From Rhodopseudomonas palustris (lineage in GTDB: Bacteria > Pseudomonadota > Alphaproteobacteria > Rhizobiales > Xanthobacteraceae): 64,000 bases of DNA. Position 1 is the first letter of the stretch, and each line of letters opens with the position of its first letter. Position numbers and translations under genes: made by a program. The DNA lies in NCBI RefSeq assembly GCF_013415845.1, contig NZ_CP058907.1:1302001-1366000 (forward strand), written 5' to 3'. The notes below the pieces were generated by a model. The model saw only the letters and a program-made list of their open reading frames with translations. It was not told the origin of the DNA and ran no database searches. Shown here in pieces: positions 60,612 through 64,000 of this stretch.

Positions 60612-61841
60612 ATGCCAGAGACATTGATTAAGGTCGATCTCACGCAGTCTGCTTACGACAACGAGATGGTCCACAACCGTTGGCATCCGGACATTCCGAT
60701 GGCTGCGTGGGTCAATCCGGGCGACGACTTCATCGTCGAGACCTATGATTGGACCGGCGGTTTCATCAAGAACAACGACTCGGCCGACGACGTTCGCGAC
60801 ATCGACCTGTCGATCGTGCACTTCCTGTCCGGCCCAATCGGCGTCAAGGGCGCCGAGCCTGGCGACCTCCTGGTCGTCGACCTGCTCGACATCGGCCCGA
60901 AGGCCGAGAGCATGTGGGGCTTCAACGGCTTCTTTTCCAAGCAGAATGGCGGCGGCTTCCTCACCGACCACTTCCCGCTGGCGCAGAAGTCGATCTGGGA
61001 CTTCAAGGGCATGTACACGTCCTCGCGCCACATCCCGGGCGTGAATTTCGCCGGTCTGATCCATCCCGGTCTGATCGGCTGCTTGCCCGATCCGAAGCTG
61101 CTGTCGGCGTGGAACGAACGTGAGACCGCGCTGATCGCGACCAATCCGACCCGCGTGCCCGGCCTCGCCAATCCGCCGTTCGCGCCGACCGCCCACATGG
61201 GCAAGCTGAAGGGCGACGACAAGGCCAAGGCAGCGGCCGAAGGCGCCCGCACCGTGCCTCCGCGCGAGCACGGCGGCAACTGCGACATCAAGGATCTGTC
61301 GCGCGGTTCGAAGATCTACTTCCCGGTCTATGTGCCGGGCGGCGGTCTGTCGATGGGCGACCTCCACTTCAGCCAAGGTGACGGCGAGATCACCTTCTGC
61401 GGCGCGATCGAAATGGCCGGCTGGCTGCACATCAAGGTCGACATCATCAAGGACGGCGTGTCGAAGTACGGCATCAAGAACCCGATCTTCAAGCCGTCGC
61501 CTGTGACGCCGAACTACAAGGACTATCTGATCTTCGAGGGCATCTCGGTCGACGAGCAGGGCCAGCAGCACTACCTCGACGTCACTGTGGCGTATCGCCA
61601 GGCGTGCTTGAACGCGATCGAGTATCTGAAGAAGTTCGGTTACTCCGGTGCCCAGGCCTATTCGATCCTCGGCACCGCGCCGGTACAGGGCCATATCTCG
61701 GGTGTCGTCGACGTGCCGAACGCCTGCGCCACGCTGTGGTTACCCACCGAGATCTTCGACTTCGACATGATGCCGACCTCGGCCGGCCCGGTGAAGGCGA
61801 TCAAGGGCGACGTCCAGATGCCGATCTCGCCGGATAAGTAA
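60612..61841 (+). CDS. fmdA: Formamidase
   Basis: This 409-aa enzyme matches FmdA-type formamidases of the FmdA/AmdA family, which hydrolyse formamide to formate and ammonia. Conserved segments include MVHNRWHPDIPMAAWVNPGD near the start, the metal-rich ESMWGFNGFFSKQNGGGFL, HPGLIGCLPDP, EHGGNCDIKDLSRGSKIYFP and GGGLSMGDLHFSQGDGEI. AAGGGAG precedes the ATG. Its place at the end of the urtABCDE-type operon argues that the transporter brings in formamide or another short amide for nitrogen. Acetamide or urea as an alternative substrate cannot be excluded. Confidence 0.93.
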   Translation: MPETLIKVDLTQSAYDNEMVHNRWHPDIPMAAWVNPGDDFIVETYDWTGGFIKNNDSADDVRDIDLSIVHFLSGPIGVKGAEPGDLLVVDLLDIGPKAESMWGFNGFFSKQNGGGFLTDHFPLAQKSIWDFKGMYTSSRHIPGVNFAGLIHPGLIGCLPDPKLLSAWNERETALIATNPTRVPGLANPPFAPTAHMGKLKGDDKAKAAAEGARTVPPREHGGNCDIKDLSRGSKIYFPVYVPGGGLSMGDLHFSQGDGEITFCGAIEMAGWLHIKVDIIKDGVSKYGIKNPIFKPSPVTPNYKDYLIFEGISVDEQGQQHYLDVTVAYRQACLNAIEYLKKFGYSGAQAYSILGTAPVQGHISGVVDVPNACATLWLPTEIFDFDMMPTSAGPVKAIKGDVQMPISPDK

Positions 61842-61872
61842 GGACTGCGGAGTTCGGGTGAAAAACTCCCGC

Positions 61873-61952
61873 CGTCATTGCGAGCGAAGCGAAGCAATCC
61901 AGCACCATGGACTGATCTGGATTGCTTCGTCGCTTCGCTCCTCACAACGACG
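61873..61952. repeat. GTCATTGCGAGCGAAGC inverted-repeat element, copy 1 (family B)
   Basis: CGTCATTGCGAGCGAAGCGA and a complementary end pair across a short centre, followed by outer CGACG. A second copy flanks the other side of the fmdB gene at 62430-62517. Confidence 0.7.
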
Positions 61953-62075
61953 GAGCTAGCTTGGAGAGCCGGACTCTAAGACTTCCCTGCGCGACGGGGA
62001 GCGGGACGGGGCGTCTTTTCCGCCCCGCTCCCATCGCACAGGTCCGAACAAATCGTCAGCGCAAGGGAAACGACG

Positions 62076-62420
62076 ATGCCTGTTTATGAATACATGTGCG
62101 ACGCCTGCGGGCCGTTCACCGATCTGCGGCCGATGGCGGAATGCGACGATCCGCAGCTCTGCCCGACCTGCGAGACCTCGTCGCCGCGGGTGATCCTCAC
62201 CGCCCCGAATTTCTCCTGCATGCCGGCGTCGCAGCGCAACGCGCACGCCACCAACGAGAAGAGCCGGAACGCGCCGATGACGGTCGGCGAATACAAAGCC
62301 AAGCACGCGCCCGGCTGCAGTTGCTGTTCGGGTATCAAGAAGCCGGCCCGGCTGCAGACCCGCACCAAGAGCGGCGCCAAGGGCTTCCCCACAGCGCGTC
62401 CGTGGATGATCAGCCACTGA
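62076..62420 (+). CDS. fmdB: FmdB-family zinc ribbon regulator protein
   Basis: This 114-aa protein begins MPVYEYMCDACGPF with CxxC, and the second CxxC is in LCPTCET, forming the FmdB zinc ribbon. Downstream a conserved MTVGEYKAKHAPGCSCCSG adds three more cysteines. FmdB was proposed in Methylophilus to regulate the amidase operon, but zinc ribbons of this type have no proven DNA target here. The gene is flanked by two family B repeats and follows fmdA by about 230 bp. Confidence 0.9.
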   Translation: MPVYEYMCDACGPFTDLRPMAECDDPQLCPTCETSSPRVILTAPNFSCMPASQRNAHATNEKSRNAPMTVGEYKAKHAPGCSCCSGIKKPARLQTRTKSGAKGFPTARPWMISH

Positions 62421-62429
62421 GTGCTGTCC

Positions 62430-62517
62430 CGTCATTGCGAGCGAAGCGAAGCAATCCAGGAGTCGGGGGCAACGAGCTTTCTGGATTGCTTCGTCGCTTT
62501 GCTGCTCGCAATGATGC
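62430..62517. repeat. GTCATTGCGAGCGAAGC inverted-repeat element, copy 2 (family B)
   Basis: The left arm is identical to the first copy for about 30 bp. The right arm has small changes. It ends near the cobS gene. Confidence 0.7.
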
Positions 62518-62536
62518 AGGGATTTGAACGACCGAC

Positions 62537-63334
62537 CTATCCGGCGACCACCGCCGCGACGCCGAGCAGAAAGCCGATCTCGAACAGTTGCTCGCTGGCG
62601 CCGAGCACGTCGCCGGTGTAGCCGCCGATCAGCCGCTTGGCCCAGCCGGCCATTGCGGCGGCGAGGATGCCGCCTGCAGCAAGTGCGATCACCACCGCGA
62701 TCGGCGACACCAGGAGCAGCGGCAGCGCGCCAAGCGCGACCGCGATTCCGCCCAGCACAAGTTCATCCTTGCGCAGCGTAGTGTCGGCGTAGCTCGCCTT
62801 CATCGCCGCGGTGTTGCCGGCGTAATTCATCCGGTGTGCGACCAGACACGAGGCGCCGCGCGACGCCGCGTGGCAGGCGACCAGCGCGGCCAGCGCCGCC
62901 CACAGCGGCAATAGCGACAGCGCCGCAACCCGCAGCGCGACGCCGATGCCGAGTGCGAGCGCGCCATAGGTGCCGATCCGGCTGTCCTTCATGATCTCGA
63001 GCCGGCGCTCGACCGTCCAGCCGCCGCCGAACGCATCGAAGGTGTCGGCGAGCCCGTCTTCGTGGAACGCGCCCGTCAGCGCGATCGAGGCGGTCACCGC
63101 AAGGAGCGCGCCGAGCGTCGGCCCGAACAGCGAGGTGCCGACGATCATCGCCGCAGCCGACACCACGCCGATGCCGACTCCGACCACCGGAAAAAACGTC
63201 ATCGCCCGCATCAGCCAGTCCGGCTCCGGCGCACGGTCGGCGCTCGGCACCGGCAGAATGGTCAGGAAACGTACGGCGTCGAGCAATTGCGCCAGCGTCG
63301 GCGTCGGCCGCGAAACTTGGGGGGAGTCGGTCAT
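62537..63334 (-). CDS. cobS: Adenosylcobinamide-GDP ribazoletransferase (cobalamin synthase)
   Basis: This 265-aa multi-span membrane enzyme joins adenosylcobinamide-GDP to alpha-ribazole in the last steps of vitamin B12 synthesis. Family motifs are AVRFLTILPVP near the start, the acidic segment GAFHEDGLADTFDAFGGG, MKDSRIGTYG, and SRGASCLVAHRMNYA. The start at 63334 has AAAGG upstream. The usual partner cobT is not in the window. I see no cobalamin riboswitch element in the upstream 245 bp. Confidence 0.93.
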   Translation of the reverse strand: MTDSPQVSRPTPTLAQLLDAVRFLTILPVPSADRAPEPDWLMRAMTFFPVVGVGIGVVSAAAMIVGTSLFGPTLGALLAVTASIALTGAFHEDGLADTFDAFGGGWTVERRLEIMKDSRIGTYGALALGIGVALRVAALSLLPLWAALAALVACHAASRGASCLVAHRMNYAGNTAAMKASYADTTLRKDELVLGGIAVALGALPLLLVSPIAVVIALAAGGILAAAMAGWAKRLIGGYTGDVLGASEQLFEIGFLLGVAAVVAG

Positions 63335-63579
63335 GAATCTGCCTTTGCGGAAGCCGCCGTACTGCGCGCCCAGGCCGCTACGGTCAAGCTCTTGCGTACG
63401 CAGTCGACAGGCTGTCGCGCGGTGCCTTAGTACCCAGTCAATGCCTCCGCGACCTTCTGCCGGCTGTGACCACCCGCCGCATCCAAACGGCTAACCCCTT
63501 GATAGAGGTCAATGTGACGGCCAAGTGCCGGCAGCTAACCTTTGTCGCTCCTGACCCAGATGGGGTACGCTTCCTGACG

Positions 63580-63936
63580 ATGCGGTTTGAACGACATAAC
63601 GACGGCCGGACGGTGTCCGCTGCATTGCGCCTGTGGCTCAAGGCGGCGATCTGCGTCTGCGCTTTCGTTGTGCTCGTTCTCGGCAATGTCTCGGCCGCGT
63701 CGGCTCACGAGGCGCCGCGGCCAGAGCTCGTCTTCGTCAAGACGCCGCCGCCGGTGCCGCCGCTGAACCTCAGCGACGATCCGGAGATCATGACCACCGA
63801 CAGCGCCAATGCTCTGACTCCGGTCTCGTTCAGAAGCCTTGGCTGCGATCAGTCGACCCGCGTGCACCTGCCGCTGGCCGAGCCGATGCTCGATCGCAGC
63901 GAGCCGCCGCAACTACGGCCGCCGATAGCCGCGTAG
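63580..63936 (+). CDS. Hypothetical small exported protein
   Basis: This 118-aa protein has a signal peptide (RLWLKAAICVCAFVVLVLG then cleavage near SAHEA) and a Pro-rich mature part with LVFVKTPPPVPPLNLSDDP. I do not recognise it. The start at 63580 is chosen because it gives a normal signal peptide, but the ribosome-binding site is weak and an upstream start is possible. Confidence 0.65.
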   Translation: MRFERHNDGRTVSAALRLWLKAAICVCAFVVLVLGNVSAASAHEAPRPELVFVKTPPPVPPLNLSDDPEIMTTDSANALTPVSFRSLGCDQSTRVHLPLAEPMLDRSEPPQLRPPIAA

Positions 63937-64000
63937 CCCCACGCTGCGACTCCGTCTGCTGCTTTATTCCCGATCGAGCGAGCCGTCGTCTGACGGCGCG

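Noticed and set aside
61873..62517. Possible short CRISPR array from repeated elements
   Set aside because: There are only two copies with inverted-repeat structure and a complete gene between them; no cas genes are present.
63335..63579. Cobalamin riboswitch upstream of cobS
   Set aside because: I searched by eye for a B12-box-like segment and matching stems and found none.

Overview
The window looks like a chromosomal segment of an alphaproteobacterium of the Bradyrhizobium/Rhodopseudomonas group. This is inferred from the high GC content, dense operons with ATGA/GTGA overlaps, FixK-type dyads, GTCAT...ATGAC inverted repeats between genes, and many Liv-type ABC systems together with aromatic and amide catabolism. 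Rhodopseudomonas palustris is my best guess for the genus and species, but sequence reading alone does not prove it. I saw no rRNA, tRNA, CRISPR, transposase or prophage.

Layout. 1-5.9 kb: the end of a DUF1194 protein, then an alcohol-to-acid module (Fe-type alcohol dehydrogenase and AcoD-like aldehyde dehydrogenase). A divergent AcoR-like sigma-54 activator and a near-consensus -24/-12 promoter sit beside it. 6-12.2 kb: a carotenoid-cleavage-type dioxygenase, a MoxR ATPase paired with an HExxH/VWA-like protein, a membrane protein and an alpha/beta hydrolase. 12.3-20.8 kb: a peptide uptake and hydrolysis block (MlrC-like M81 protein, fused DppD-DppF ATPase, DppC, DppB, M20 peptidase, periplasmic binding protein). 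21.3-25.7 kb: envelope and signalling genes (Ala/Pro-rich membrane protein, CBS-domain protein, CHAD protein, small membrane proteins).

26-39.3 kb is a long + strand cluster. It encodes an indolepyruvate ferredoxin oxidoreductase (IorA, and IorB fused to a ferredoxin), a second 2-oxoacid oxidoreductase (KorABC-like), phenylacetate-CoA ligase, a five-gene branched-chain/aromatic-acid ABC transporter, and a divergent AMP-ligase. Two near-identical FixK/FNR-type half-site pairs precede it, so I infer low-oxygen expression and a role in aryl-2-oxoacid or phenylacetate degradation. 39.5-46.7 kb: an acyl-CoA dehydrogenase pair, an enoyl-CoA hydratase and an acyl-CoA synthetase, interrupted by an ExbB-ExbD-TonB operon. 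47-51 kb: a general-stress-type cluster (DUF3618 proteins, holin-like membrane protein, a 52-aa ORF, BrkB protein) behind a possible EcfG promoter.

51-62.4 kb is the most unusual part. A 1122-aa protein joins an NCS1-type permease, a Cys-rich knuckle, a histidine kinase and a receiver domain. It overlaps a LuxR-type response regulator and lies divergent from a urea/short-chain-amide operon (UrtABCDE-type transporter, formamidase FmdA, zinc ribbon FmdB). I propose that it senses amide, urea or a related nucleobase-like compound and controls this operon. The window ends with cobalamin synthase CobS and a small exported protein.
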